DNA of 64,000 nucleotides from Pseudovibrio sp000156235 (GCF_000156235.1 NZ_DS996817.1:1-64000); one strand, 5' to 3'; numbered from the stretch's first letter, positions 1 to 13,950 are shown. Translations and numbers: made by a program. The notes: generated by a model from the letters alone, not told the origin.

Positions 1-33
1 TCTGTGTATTTGTCGAGATTTTGTGTGTCTATC

Positions 34-149
34 ATGCCGGCGGCGCCTACTCTCCCGCGTCTAAGACGAAGTACCATTGGCGCAGGGGCGTTTCACTTCC
101 GAGTTCGGGATGGGATCGGGTGGGGGCGCCCCGCCATAGCCACCGGGCA
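34..149 (-). rRNA. rrf: 5S ribosomal RNA
   Basis: The complement reads as a 5S rRNA, with the conserved segment CCCGATCCCATCCCGAACTC in the middle. The terminal helix is formed by CCCGGTGGC near 147-139 and GCCGCCGG near 44-37. It is the last gene of a minus-strand rRNA operon, about 90 bases after the 23S 3' end. Both ends are set from the helix and could be off by a few bases. A tRNA-fMet often follows in alphaproteobacteria but would lie outside the window. Confidence 0.93.
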
Positions 150-236
150 GGAATAAGTCACATTATGAACTGGTCTGTTTTGTTTAGTTGAAGCTTTGTT
201 TTTGGATTTAAGCTTTATGATTATAGCTTAATGGGA

Positions 237-2965
<2,729 letters not shown>

Positions 2966-3330
2966 CTCATTAGCAATAATCATAAAACCACAATCCGAAG
3001 AATGCGGCCTCTGACTAAACCAACAAAAGCAAAGCTTGATTTCAACTTGGCACACATTGAATAGATCAATATGTATCAAAGACATACATAAATGTATGTC
3101 TAGACCAGTTCATGAGACACAACTGGCGGGGCAGCGGTCAAGCGCCCCCATGGACACAATCCTTGCGGATCATGTTAACTGGCTAGCTGTCACCTACCGC
3201 AATTCCATAAGGAACTGGCGCGGCAAGCGGCCAATCATGTCTTCTCTTCAAAATGTCACAGAACAAGCAAGCTTGAGAACCAAGCTCGCAAAACGAATAC
3301 TCTCATATGATATCAAGCTACGGAAGGAAT

Positions 3331-3406
3331 TGGTGGAGCCTAGGAGGATCGAACTCCTGACCTCCTGAATGCAAATCAGGCGCTCTCCCAGCTGAGCTAA
3401 GGCCCC
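3331..3406 (-). tRNA. tRNA-Ala (anticodon TGC)
   Basis: The complement folds as a 76-nt tRNA: acceptor GGGGCCT pairs with AGGCTCC, the 3' CCA is encoded, and the TGC anticodon lies at 3373-3371. It sits in the 16S-23S spacer in the usual second position, after tRNA-Ile. Confidence 0.97.
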
Positions 3407-3420
3407 ACTACCAAAAGGAA

Positions 3421-3497
<77 letters not shown>

Positions 3498-3656
3498 AGT
3501 ATCTAAACTGGTCTGCTCAAGTGAGCATCCTTACCTTCCAGCGATATCATAAGAAAGAGAAACGAAGACGGCGGCTTCGCCATCTTTGCTGATCAAGTCA
3601 GCTATGTTCAAAAAACCAGTCGATAGTTACCGAAGTGACTGAAGACCGATCCTTAG

Positions 3657-5138
<1,482 letters not shown>

Positions 5139-5501
5139 TACTAAGAAATAATCCCAACTTAATCACGCTACATACTCAAATCTTCAGCTAAAAAGCTGAA
5201 AGACGAGGAACACGCATGACACTAAATCATCCGAAAATGATCAATGTCTTGGTGTTCTGAAAAACGTAAATCAAGTCAGTTATTCCGTAACAGTAACATC
5301 CGAAAATGTTACCCGCGAATAACCGCCGTCCACGTTTCTCTTTCTATATCATATTCAATTGTCAAAGAACTGGGCTCTCACCCGCACTCAAAAGAGTAAA
5401 TCACTCACAAACTCAATCATCTCTGATTGAGCTGAGCGATCAATCCTTTTGAGGAACTCAAGAGCGCGTCGTCCCGTCGCCGGCAGCGCCGTCGCTCTCG
5501 A

Positions 5502-5538
5502 TGAGCTGGGTTATAGGCCTGAGCCCTCAAACCGTCAA
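5502..5538 (-). promoter_or_regulatory. rRNA operon promoter
   Basis: On the complement, TTGACG (5538-5533) and TATAAC (5515-5510) are separated by exactly 17 bases. This is a near-consensus vegetative promoter of the form common before alphaproteobacterial rrn operons. It would start transcription near 5503, leaving a leader of about 360 nt before 16S. Confidence 0.8.
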
Positions 5539-6487
5539 CCTATAAACGACAAAAAAACGCAAAAACATCACCAACCTATGTGCAAAACATAACCAACCCG
5601 CAGAAAACCGCCAAATCTCCGACCTGGGGAAAGTCTTATGGGCCCTAGGATAACTCACAGAGCCAGTCTGTCATGCCCATCCAAACGCGCAAAATGCGAG
5701 TGTTTCAAAAAACTTACGCGAGGAGAACCTGAGCTTCTCCGCTATTGGGGGCCTCATAAATACTCTTATTGAGCGCAATTATTTTATCATCACGCTCTGG
5801 TAGCTCATTGCGCTAAATCCTCCTTCGCAATTGCCTCCGTTCAAAAGGTAACCAGACAGACATGACTTCGACCTCAAGCTCCGCCAAAGGAGCTTTTGTT
5901 GGTCTACTCCTAACTGAGGGAGCAACAACTGGGGAACTTGCTTGAGAATATGAGTGGGTTGATGGTTGAGCTGGTGGACTATGGAGCGAAGGGTGCTTTG
6001 GTGAGGTCTGTGCCTTTACAGAATGGCGCCGGTCAAACAGATGGGGCTCTTATGTTTCTGGAGGTTTAAGGCATGGCGCTGAGTGAAAGCCATTTTGCTT
6101 TCATTGCTTAGCCTGTCTCTGAAACCACTTCTTTTATATAGGGCCTGTCGTTTGCGTTGGTTTGCGTGGTTTTGCGTTGAACCGCGTTTTTCTGCGTTGT
6201 TATGTTGTTCTGAAGCAGATGCAGAGTGGTTTGATGCAATTTAAGAGCTTCTGTTCGCGCCCTATAGAGAAGAGCCTTTCTTCTCCATCCAACCCATACT
6301 CATTCCCCTTCTATCCTATCTTATCCCCGCCCCTTGCAGATCTATCCCCGTTTCTACCTCAGTCTTTGCAGATTTGGAGAGCTTCTGCTGTTCAGAGTCA
6401 GGTCTGGAAAGGCGGTTATGGCGCATTGTCATCATTGAGTTTGTGTGCTCCCTTCGCTTCGGGAGATTTTTAATCACGGAAATAAGA
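5539..6487. other. Non-coding stretch between rrn promoter and aldo/keto reductase
   Basis: No convincing gene is seen on either strand. The only notable element is a run of degenerate TTTGCGT-type repeats near 6146-6202. An open frame continues upstream of the reductase to 6374, but that part shows no family similarity and the family start is at 6488. Confidence 0.6.
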
Positions 6488-7465
6488 ATGATTTTCAAAG
6501 CTTTGAAAGAAATGAATACCTCTGTTCTGGGGTTTGGTTGCTGGGCTGTGGGCGGCACCTGGAACGATACTGAGGATCAAACCTCCATCCGAACTATGCA
6601 GACTGCTGTGGAGCTTGGCATCAACTTCTTTGATGTTGCTCCGGTTTATGGCCTTGGCCATGCCGAGACGCTTTTGGGAAAAGCGCTTGAGACCACCGCG
6701 CGTGAGCAGGTTTACATTGCCACCAAATGCGGGCTGGTTTGGAATAACCCGGAAAAAGCCGTCAAAAACAACCTGACCAAAGCCTCTATTATTGAAGAGG
6801 TGGATCAGTCACTGGTTCGTTTGCAGACAGATTACATTGACCTTTTGCAGTGCCATTGGCCTGACCCAAACACGCCGCTGGAAGAAACAGCTGAAGGGCT
6901 GCGTGCCGTGGTGGAGAGCGGGAAGGTTCGTCATTTAGGCGTCTCCAACTTCTCATTGGAGATGACGCAGGAGCTGATGCAGCATTGTGAACTGGCGACT
7001 TACCAAGGGCTTTATAATCTGCTGGAGCCGAACGCCACGCACTATCACAATATTCCGCTGAGCTATCGCAGCCGCGACGAGATCATTCCACTTTGTGAAA
7101 AGCATGATCTTAAATACCTGCCGTATAGCCCGCTGATGCAGGGGCTGCTGACAGGTACATTCAAGCCGAGCGGTAATTTTGATGAGAAAGATGACCGGGC
7201 GAACAATCCGAAACTCAACTCACCGCTACTGGAACAGTATCTGGGCTGTGCTGATGAGTTGAAAGCTTATGCGGAAACAGCAGGCATGCCGCTGGCGCAT
7301 CTGGCTATGGGTTGGCTGATGGCACAGGATGCTGTTGGGCCAATCATCACCGGCGCCTATCAGGAATGGCAGGTGAAAGAGAACATTGCCGTTACTGAAC
7401 GCACCTATGATGCAGCCCTATTGAAGGGCGCAGAAGACATAGTGGCGAAGTGGTCACTAGCATAA
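6488..7465 (+). CDS. Aldo/keto reductase
   Basis: This 325-residue protein belongs to the aldo/keto reductase superfamily, NADPH-dependent TIM-barrel oxidoreductases acting on carbonyl compounds. The catalytic tetrad is visible as Asp49, Tyr54 (in DVAPVYGLGHAE), Lys80 (ATKCG) and His123 (LLQCHWPDP). The frame is open back to 6374. The ATG at 6488 gives the normal family N-terminus, a short lead-in followed by SVLGFGCWAVGG, so it was chosen. The ribosome site before it is weak. It resembles the 'YghZ/GSP69-like' group with substrate unassigned. The gene is alone, followed by a strong terminator. Confidence 0.9.
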   Translation: MIFKALKEMNTSVLGFGCWAVGGTWNDTEDQTSIRTMQTAVELGINFFDVAPVYGLGHAETLLGKALETTAREQVYIATKCGLVWNNPEKAVKNNLTKASIIEEVDQSLVRLQTDYIDLLQCHWPDPNTPLEETAEGLRAVVESGKVRHLGVSNFSLEMTQELMQHCELATYQGLYNLLEPNATHYHNIPLSYRSRDEIIPLCEKHDLKYLPYSPLMQGLLTGTFKPSGNFDEKDDRANNPKLNSPLLEQYLGCADELKAYAETAGMPLAHLAMGWLMAQDAVGPIITGAYQEWQVKENIAVTERTYDAALLKGAEDIVAKWSLA

Positions 7466-7471
7466 AACAGC

Positions 7472-7498
7472 AAAACCCAGCTCCTGCAGCTGGGTTTT
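7472..7498 (+). terminator. Rho-independent terminator of the aldo/keto reductase gene
   Basis: AAAACCCAGCT and AGCTGGGTTTT form an 11-bp stem around a 5-base loop, followed by a T-rich tail, 7 bases after the stop codon. Confidence 0.9.
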
Positions 7499-8024
7499 CT
7501 CTTTCTGCTCTCAGTAACAAAGGGTCTACCACTCTTTACATCAGACCATGTTCGACACCGTGAGGAATACGGTTTTGGAATAATGAGATTGCAACCTGAG
7601 AGATGTGGGATAGGAACCTTTTATATCTGGCGTTGCTTTTGCACGATCAGGCAAGGTTGAAAAAGCTATCCCCAGCCATACGTAGTTTTACGCTTGTGTG
7701 CAATGCATCTAAATTTGTAGGTTTCGCGCACATCAAGTGGTGCCTATCACTTCACCATCAGCGTCGGCCTTCTGACATGGCCTGATCACTTTCGCTGTTT
7801 GGCGCCACTATCCATCTGTGCTTCCGCCATGGGAGCAACCGCGTTGCCAGCTTCGCCCCTTTGTTTGGGCCCTTTATCTCTGGCAGTGATCATGGACTCG
7901 CCCTTGAGTTTTCGCGGCAGATGGCAAACAAGCGGATTTTGGCTCTTGGTTGAGCTACTCAATCCATGCAACGCGCGCATTCGGTGCTGCACGTGTGGAT
8001 GTCTGCCAATAAAACAGGACCAGT
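7499..8024. other. Non-coding stretch before the BCCT gene
   Basis: Short frames of 60-77 codons exist on both strands, but none has a ribosome site, a recognisable family or consistent codon use. It presumably holds the promoter of the transporter gene; nothing specific could be picked out. Confidence 0.5.
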
Positions 8025-9635
8025 ATGACTGATCAAACCTGCGCAGATCTCATCCCGGCCCCGGAAGGGCCGTCTAATCTTATTGATACAGACTACGAAG
8101 TTGGACAGGACAATATTACACCACGAATCGCTGGTGTTCCGTTTGACGTTCACAACGTGGTTTTCACTATCTCCAGTATTGCGATTGCAATTTTTGTTGC
8201 AATTACTCTGCTCTACAAAGACGCTATTGGGCCGGTCTTCACCGATCTTCGTGTGTGGCTGACTTCTAGCTTTGACTGGTTTTTCCTAATTGCCGGCAAT
8301 ATTTTCGTGTTGCTTTGCCTTTTCCTGATTGTCTCTCCACTCGGGAAGGTGCGGATCGGCGGCAGAGATGCAAAACCAGATTACAGCTACTCAGAATGGT
8401 TCTCCATGCTGTTTGCAGCTGGCATGGGCATTGGCCTTGTATTCTACGGCGTTGCTGAGCCAATCGGGCATTACTCTTCCATCACCTCTGGCAGCAGCTG
8501 GGCGCCTTTGGGCGGTGAAGCGCTGAATGGTGCGGAAGCAGAACGCCTTGCAATGGCCGCAACCATCTTCCACTGGGGTCTGCACCCATGGGCGACTTAT
8601 GCTGTGATCGCTCTTGGTCTGGCGCTGTTTGCTTACAACAAGGGTCTGCCACTGACCATTCGCTCCATCTTCTACCCTATTCTGGGTGAGCGCGTTTGGG
8701 GCTGGCCGGGTCACGTGATCGACATTCTGGCTGTGTTTGCGACCCTGTTTGGTCTGGCGACTTCTCTGGGTATTGGCGCTGAGCAGGCGAATGCTGGTTT
8801 GCAGCATCTGTTTGGCATGGAAAGCACCACAACCTCCAAGGTTCTGCTGATCATCGCGATCTCTGCTATTGCGCTGTGTTCCGTTGTTCTGGGTCTGGAT
8901 AAGGGCATCAAACACCTTTCCACCTTCAACGTGATTACTGCTGCATTGCTGTTGGGCTTCGTTCTGCTGGCTGGTCCTACACTGGACATTCTGCAGAAGC
9001 TGTTCTGGAACCTGGAAGCTTATCTGGAATACCTGCCTGCGCTTTCCAATCCGGTTGGCCGCGTGGATGACAACTTCCGTCAGGGCTGGACAACCTTCTA
9101 CTGGGCCTGGTGGTTCTCCTGGGCACCATTCGTGGGCATGTTCATTGCGCGCATCAGCCGTGGCCGTTCCGTCCGTGAGTTCATGATCTGCGTGCTGGTT
9201 ATTCCAAGTGTTGTGACTACCCTTTGGATGACTGCCTTTGGTGGCACTGCGATTGAGCTGGAAGCAACCACGACCCTTGGCAAGATTGCAGGCGCGGCAA
9301 CTGAGATTCAGCTTTTTGAACTGCTGAGCAACCTGCCACTGGCTGAGATCACTTCTGTTCTGGGCGTTGTTCTGATCATCACCTTCTTCGTCACCAGCTC
9401 CGACTCCGGTTCTCTGGTGATCGACACCATCACTGCAGGTGGCAAGGTGAATGCACCGGTTCAGCAGCGCATCTTCTGGGCGTCTCTGGTGGGTCTTGTG
9501 GCGATTGCACTGCTGCTGGGTGGCGGTCTTTCCAGCCTGCAGGCGATGACCGTTTCTACTGGCTTCCCGTTTGCGATTGTCCTACTGGGCGCGTGTTTCG
9601 CGATCGTTAAAGGTCTGCGCAGCGAACCGAAGTAA
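8025..9635 (+). CDS. BCCT-family betaine/choline/carnitine transporter
   Basis: A 536-residue inner-membrane symporter of the betaine-choline-carnitine transporter family, which uses Na+ or H+ gradients to import quaternary ammonium osmolytes. The family signature GMGIGLVFYGVAEP lies at 133-146, and the tryptophan-rich segment with WAPFVGMFIARISRGR at about 365-385. About twelve hydrophobic segments alternate through the protein. The ATG at 8025 follows AGGA at a good distance. The C-terminus is short, without the long regulatory tail of the osmosensing BetP. The exact substrate cannot be told; uptake of glycine betaine or choline in a marine cell is the likeliest use. It is a single-gene unit closed by a terminator. 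Confidence 0.93.
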   Translation: MTDQTCADLIPAPEGPSNLIDTDYEVGQDNITPRIAGVPFDVHNVVFTISSIAIAIFVAITLLYKDAIGPVFTDLRVWLTSSFDWFFLIAGNIFVLLCLFLIVSPLGKVRIGGRDAKPDYSYSEWFSMLFAAGMGIGLVFYGVAEPIGHYSSITSGSSWAPLGGEALNGAEAERLAMAATIFHWGLHPWATYAVIALGLALFAYNKGLPLTIRSIFYPILGERVWGWPGHVIDILAVFATLFGLATSLGIGAEQANAGLQHLFGMESTTTSKVLLIIAISAIALCSVVLGLDKGIKHLSTFNVITAALLLGFVLLAGPTLDILQKLFWNLEAYLEYLPALSNPVGRVDDNFRQGWTTFYWAWWFSWAPFVGMFIARISRGRSVREFMICVLVIPSVVTTLWMTAFGGTAIELEATTTLGKIAGAATEIQLFELLSNLPLAEITSVLGVVLIITFFVTSSDSGSLVIDTITAGGKVNAPVQQRIFWASLVGLVAIALLLGGGLSSLQAMTVSTGFPFAIVLLGACFAIVKGLRSEPK

Positions 9636-9656
9636 GACAAAGCTACATTAAGCATT

Positions 9657-9692
9657 TTAAAAGCGGCGGAGTAATCTCTGCCGCTTTTTTCG
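9657..9692. terminator. Bidirectional terminator between BCCT gene and pstS-like gene
   Basis: AAAGCGGCGGAG and CTCTGCCGCTTTT form a stem with a TAAT loop, with T-rich sequence on both strands. It lies between two converging genes and can serve both. Confidence 0.88.
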
Positions 9693-9735
9693 TTTGTACT
9701 CTTACATGAGCGATAAGCTCTTGCTCATCACTGCA

Positions 9736-10851
9736 TCAGTGGATGGTTGCCGCTAGTTTTTTAGCGGCGGCACGCATGTTGGATGGGAGGGGGATGTATC
9801 CGGAGGAGATGGCGGCGCCTCTTGCCTGTCCGCTTAAGACGAACTCGGCGAACTCACGCACGGCATTGCCCGTTTTGGCGTCGGGGTAGACGTCTTCCGT
9901 CACCAGCCAGAAAAATGAAATGATGGGGTAAGCGCTTGGAGATTCAGGATTGTGGATCTCATCGATGGACAGAGGTTCTCCGCTGCGGCTGATTTCCTCG
10001 ATAGCGGCTTCACCAGCATTTAAGGATGGGGCTACAAAGTTGCCCTTCTGATTTTCAACCAGCGCCATGGGGATGCCGAGCGTGCTGCCGAAAGCGGAGG
10101 GTGCATAGCCGATTGAGCCGTTGATCTCCGTGAGCTTGGTCACTACCTCAGATGAGCTGGGCACGAGGACAGTGTCTTTCGGGAAGGTTTCCAGCGGCCA
10201 GATGCTGGCTGTTTTACCGGCCCACGCATTTTCTGCGGAGTAAAGATGTCTGGAGAGTGCCAAGTTAGCGCCACTGGCATCACTGCGGCCAATGATGGTG
10301 ATCTTCAGCTTCGGCAGGCGCAAGTCCGGGTTCACCATGCGGATTTCGCGGTGGTTCCAGAACTGGATGGAGCCGTCGAAGATGCCGGAGAGGGCGTTGC
10401 GGGTGAGCTTGAGGTGCCCTACTCCTTCGATGTTGTAGAGAATGCCAAGCATGCCTGCTGTGATTGGGATTTCCAGCAGTTTGTCTTCAATGGCGACGGG
10501 CTCATCCGCTGCATCTACATCCAAGTCCTGTTCCAGAATGGCTTCCAGTGGTGCACTGGAGACGGCGAAGTCCACCTTGCCAGATTGCAGGGCCAGCACA
10601 CCGGCGCCACTGCCGATGGGGTCGTATCTGACTTCGATATCCGGATTGGAGGTTTTGAAGAGCCGCAGGGTCTCGTTGAACAGGACGTCCGGATACATGG
10701 AGCCGGCGCCGCTGAGCTCTTCGTGGGGTTCTGCCTGAGCGTAGCTGTCCTGCGCATATGAAGACTTAATCAGAAAACCGGTTGCCAAAAGTGAAAGAAA
10801 CGATGCAGCTAAAATCTGAACGCACAGTTTTGGAGAGATCCGGTTGAGCAT
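9736..10851 (-). CDS. PstS-family phosphate-type substrate-binding protein
   Basis: A 371-residue periplasmic binding protein related to PstS. From the chosen ATG (10851) the N-terminus has two basic residues, a hydrophobic core at about 10-28 and a likely cleavage after SYAQ. The binding-site motifs of the family follow: SGAGSMYP (47-54), IGSGAGV (79-85), DFAVSSAP (94-101) and GRSDASGAN in the middle. The frame is open to 10950, but the upstream part would precede the signal peptide, and GAGAAAG before the ATG is a plausible ribosome site. No pstC, pstA, pstB or phoU is nearby. It may serve a distant Pst system or act as a stand-alone phosphate binder. Confidence 0.87.
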   Translation of the reverse strand: MLNRISPKLCVQILAASFLSLLATGFLIKSSYAQDSYAQAEPHEELSGAGSMYPDVLFNETLRLFKTSNPDIEVRYDPIGSGAGVLALQSGKVDFAVSSAPLEAILEQDLDVDAADEPVAIEDKLLEIPITAGMLGILYNIEGVGHLKLTRNALSGIFDGSIQFWNHREIRMVNPDLRLPKLKITIIGRSDASGANLALSRHLYSAENAWAGKTASIWPLETFPKDTVLVPSSSEVVTKLTEINGSIGYAPSAFGSTLGIPMALVENQKGNFVAPSLNAGEAAIEEISRSGEPLSIDEIHNPESPSAYPIISFFWLVTEDVYPDAKTGNAVREFAEFVLSGQARGAAISSGYIPLPSNMRAAAKKLAATIH

Positions 10852-11113
10852 GGCACATCTTTCTCGGAGATTTTCCAATATGTAGACGCTATCCAGCGTC
10901 ATTTTTATGCTGGCAGGGGCAAGTTGATCTGCCAGCCCAATGTTCCTCATAGCTTAGATTTTATAAAGGCTTCCTCTTTGCGGGTTGCGGTATTCTTTGA
11001 AAACTTTAGGGATGCTCTCAGCCGATTGGTTTTGCTTGATCTTAGGGAGAGATTTACTTCGCTGAGGCATGGTCTGGGCAAGCAGCGAACGTACCCAGAC
11101 GAAGGTGCGGAGG

Positions 11114-12520
11114 ATGGCCAAGAACAAGAAGCCACTCCAGTGGAGCAGTAAGGCAGATACAGCAGCGCATGAGCACAACAAGCAGGTGCTGAAACAGGTG
11201 CGCCATCAGTTGCGTGCGGACGATACCATCCCATTGGTGAAGCGGCTGAAAAAGTGGTCCCCCACGGACCTCTTGCAATTGCTGACCGCCCTGCCCTTGC
11301 CTGAAGCGCGCAAGCTGTTTGCTTTGCTGCCCATTCGCCCCTCCACCAAGATTTTGGCTGAGCTTTATCCGGACTTTCGGGCGGAACTGCTCAAGGATGG
11401 GACTACGGCACGGCTGGTGGAGATCCTCAATACCATGAAGGAGAGTGATCTAGCTGATACGCTGGACGAGTTTCCGCAGAGCCTTTTGGATATTGTGGTG
11501 CCGCAGCTGGATGCGCGGGCGGAGATTGAAGAGCGGATACGGCATGGAGAGGACACCGCCGGACGCCTGATGAGCCGCAAGTTTGTGGCATTTCATGAGG
11601 ACTACACCGCCGAGAAGGCCATTGCTGCGATCAAGAGCCAGTATGATCTGGTGGGCCGGTTCCGCACCGTGTTTGTGGTGGATGCCAAGCACCGGCTGGT
11701 GGGGCGGCTGGATGTGACGCGCCTTTTGACGCTGGAACCCAAGGCCCGCATTGGTGATGTGATGGATGCCAATGTGCTGGCGGTTTCTGCGGAGATGGAC
11801 CAGGAGGACGTGCTGCGCAAAGCAGCCAAGCGGCAGATTTCCTCCATGCCGGTGATTGACAGTGACGGCAAGCTGATTGGCCGGATCACCACTGAGCAGA
11901 TGAACCAGATTGTGCGCGAAGAACTCTCGGAAGACCTGATGCTGATGGGCGGTGTTTCACCGGAAGCACGCCCAACGGATTCCGTGCGCCGGATCATCAA
12001 AGGTCGGTTGCCCTGGCTGATGACAGGGTTGATCGGCTCTGCTGTGGCCGCGCTGGTGGTTGGCTCTTTTGAGGATGAACTGGAGAAAGCGGCTATTCTG
12101 GCAGCGTTTATTCCCGTGATCATGTCCATGGCGGGCAACTCTGGCCTGCAGGCCTCTGCCGTTGCGGTTCAGGGCATTGCGACGGGGTCTATCTGGACGG
12201 GCAGCACGTTGTTTCGGCTCTGGAAGGAGTTCTGCGGGGCGATTTCCAACGGGTTTATTGCGGGTAGCGTACTCACGGTGCTAATCAGCATCGGCGCCAT
12301 TTTGTTTGAGATCCACGATCCCGTCTGGCTGGCGCTAACAGCGGCGCTCTCGCTGGTCATCGTCACCACCGTGGCCGCCATGGTGGGGGCGACGGTGCCG
12401 GTAATACTGGACAAGATCGGCATTGATCCCGCCGCAGCGACGGGCGTTTTCATTACCACCAGCAATGATGTATTGGGAGTGCTGGTCTACTTCACCACCG
12501 CCAGTTTTCTTTATTTGTAA
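11114..12520 (+). CDS. mgtE: Magnesium transporter MgtE
   Basis: A Mg2+ channel of the MgtE family, 468 residues from the ATG at 11114 (an ATG at 11069 would add 15). The order is an N-terminal helical domain (roughly 25-130), two CBS domains (about 140-265) that sense cytoplasmic Mg2+, then five membrane helices. The pore signature GNSGLQASAVAVQGIATGS is present, as is the plug-helix region before PWLMTGL. AAGG eight bases before 11114 favours that start. It is convergent with the arginase-family gene. Confidence 0.93.
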   Translation: MAKNKKPLQWSSKADTAAHEHNKQVLKQVRHQLRADDTIPLVKRLKKWSPTDLLQLLTALPLPEARKLFALLPIRPSTKILAELYPDFRAELLKDGTTARLVEILNTMKESDLADTLDEFPQSLLDIVVPQLDARAEIEERIRHGEDTAGRLMSRKFVAFHEDYTAEKAIAAIKSQYDLVGRFRTVFVVDAKHRLVGRLDVTRLLTLEPKARIGDVMDANVLAVSAEMDQEDVLRKAAKRQISSMPVIDSDGKLIGRITTEQMNQIVREELSEDLMLMGGVSPEARPTDSVRRIIKGRLPWLMTGLIGSAVAALVVGSFEDELEKAAILAAFIPVIMSMAGNSGLQASAVAVQGIATGSIWTGSTLFRLWKEFCGAISNGFIAGSVLTVLISIGAILFEIHDPVWLALTAALSLVIVTTVAAMVGATVPVILDKIGIDPAAATGVFITTSNDVLGVLVYFTTASFLYL

Positions 12521-12523
12521 GCT

Positions 12524-12548
12524 TCTCAGATACGCCGATGATCTGAGA
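12524..12548. terminator. Hairpin between converging mgtE and arginase-family genes
   Basis: TCTCAGAT and ATCTGAGA form a perfect 8-bp stem with a 9-base loop directly after the mgtE stop. There is no long T-run, so its use as an intrinsic terminator is only probable. Confidence 0.5.
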
Positions 12549-12553
12549 GACAC

Positions 12554-13396
12554 TCATCTGTAGGTGCTAGAGAGATTTAGGCCAAATCCGTCTCGCAGGA
12601 TGTGTTGCAGGTCTGTGTCATCGGAAAGAGCGGAAGACGGTGCGAACTCTGTCAGGCCATATCCAACCACATTGAACGTTGAGCGAATGAAGCTGAGCCA
12701 AGACAGCAGGTCGTCTAATGCAACTCCATTTTTCGCGCCGAATGCAGTGTTGCTGTGACGTTCCGGATCGAGGACATCGTAATCAACATGAACAAACACC
12801 GGAGCATCTGCCAGTTGCTCCATTACTGACTGGGTCGGAGCCTTCGCCAATGCATCGGGGTGCAGCAAGGTCATCTTGTTGGCATCAATACATTCCTGTT
12901 CACCACTGTCGATATCTCGGACCCCAGCCAGAACGACATTTTCAGGCTTCAATGGAACCTGCAAATACTTAGAGAGCGGTTGCGGAATGTCTCCGAGCAA
13001 CATCCGCAGCACCATGCCATGGAACGTATGGGAGCCTGATGTTTCGACAGTGTTCAAGTCAGGATGGGCATCAAACCAGATAACGCGCAGGTTGCCTTGG
13101 TATTTTGCGTTCAACAGAGCAACCGGAATCAGCTCCCCGCCACAATCGGAACCCAGATTGAAGAGCGGCTCAGTCAATTTTGTGTCTGAAAGCGCTTGCT
13201 CGACAACATCTAATGAGTTGCAGATTTGATCAAGATTTCGAAGTCCCTGCGTTACCTGATCCCTACCTGCAACATAGGAGATATCGGGAATAAGCAGCTC
13301 TTCAGAGGCGAGCATTTGGCGGATTCGCTCTGCACCGATTGGATAGCGATGTCCACATCCGCTACCAACCCATTGAGAGTTAATAAGAATTGTCAT
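12554..13396 (-). CDS. Arginase/agmatinase (ureohydrolase) family protein
   Basis: A 280-residue member of the ureohydrolase superfamily (arginase, agmatinase, formiminoglutamase), which are two-manganese hydrolases. The metal motifs are WFDAHPDLNT (107-116) and HVDYDVLDP (203-211). The first motif, normally GGDHS, reads GSDCGGE (82-88), so the usual metal-binding His is Cys85. Cys at this place occurs in some uncharacterised family members, so loss of arginase activity cannot be assumed. A segment SGSHTFHG (120-127) matches the substrate loop. The substrate is unknown. The ATG at 13396 begins the family homology and has only a weak ribosome site. Confidence 0.8.
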   Translation of the reverse strand: MTILINSQWVGSGCGHRYPIGAERIRQMLASEELLIPDISYVAGRDQVTQGLRNLDQICNSLDVVEQALSDTKLTEPLFNLGSDCGGELIPVALLNAKYQGNLRVIWFDAHPDLNTVETSGSHTFHGMVLRMLLGDIPQPLSKYLQVPLKPENVVLAGVRDIDSGEQECIDANKMTLLHPDALAKAPTQSVMEQLADAPVFVHVDYDVLDPERHSNTAFGAKNGVALDDLLSWLSFIRSTFNVVGYGLTEFAPSSALSDDTDLQHILRDGFGLNLSSTYR

Positions 13397-13501
13397 GGAT
13401 TTCTATTCATTGAAGGCAGGTAATTTATCTCCCTCATATATTAGCTTAGTTTTTCCTAGAGGAATACTCGCAATCGAGCCGACATATCCGGGAGGGACTT
13501 C

Positions 13502-13915
13502 ATGGAACAGGAACAGGAACAGAGCTTCAGTCATAGTGAAGGGGAGAGCGGGGCGTTTGAGGCGCGGGGGTTGCGGAGTTATTTTGAGTATCGCGATCTT
13601 GGCGTGGCGGATGCGACCAACGGGGCTGTGATTGCCCATGTGATCAAAGCGCGGGAGGGGCACAATGCGACTGGTCAGTGGCATGTGCATGATTGCTCCT
13701 TTCAGTTTTATTATGTGCTGAAAGGCTGGGCGCGGTTTGAGTATGAGGGGCACGGCATTCGCACTGTGAGGCCGGGCGATTGTGTGGTGCAGCCCGCTGG
13801 TATTCGCCACCGGGAGATCGAGCATTCCGAAGATTTTGAGCTGATTGAGGTCGTCTCGCCTGCCAACTTTGGCACCCGTGCGGAAGACGAAGAGGTTGAG
13901 GCCACCGAGGCCTGA
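13502..13915 (+). CDS. Small cupin protein, copy 1
   Basis: A 137-residue single-domain cupin. The two cupin motifs are visible: WHVHDCSFQFYYVLKG (metal-binding His-x-His) and the second centred on PAGIRHREIEH. Such proteins bind a metal and a small ligand; no reaction can be assigned. The ribosome site is GGAGGG at 13492-13497. It is almost identical to the gene at 15416. The N-terminus differs by one GAACAG repeat unit (MEQEQEQ here, MEQEQ there), and the body has only one or two changes, including Ile/Val at the GAVIAHV segment. A perfect terminator follows. Confidence 0.85.
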   Translation: MEQEQEQSFSHSEGESGAFEARGLRSYFEYRDLGVADATNGAVIAHVIKAREGHNATGQWHVHDCSFQFYYVLKGWARFEYEGHGIRTVRPGDCVVQPAGIRHREIEHSEDFELIEVVSPANFGTRAEDEEVEATEA

Positions 13916-13923
13916 CAGCAAAA

Positions 13924-13950
13924 CCGGGGCTGAACAGCCCCGGCGTTTTT
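13924..13950 (+). terminator. Terminator of cupin copy 1
   Basis: CCGGGGCT and AGCCCCGG with a 4-base loop, then CGTTTTT. The same terminator in the second copy (15832-15912) is split by an inserted palindrome. Confidence 0.9.

Noticed and set aside
6374..6487. N-terminal extension of the aldo/keto reductase
   Set aside because: It lies before the conserved family start, and the residues show no similarity to the family.
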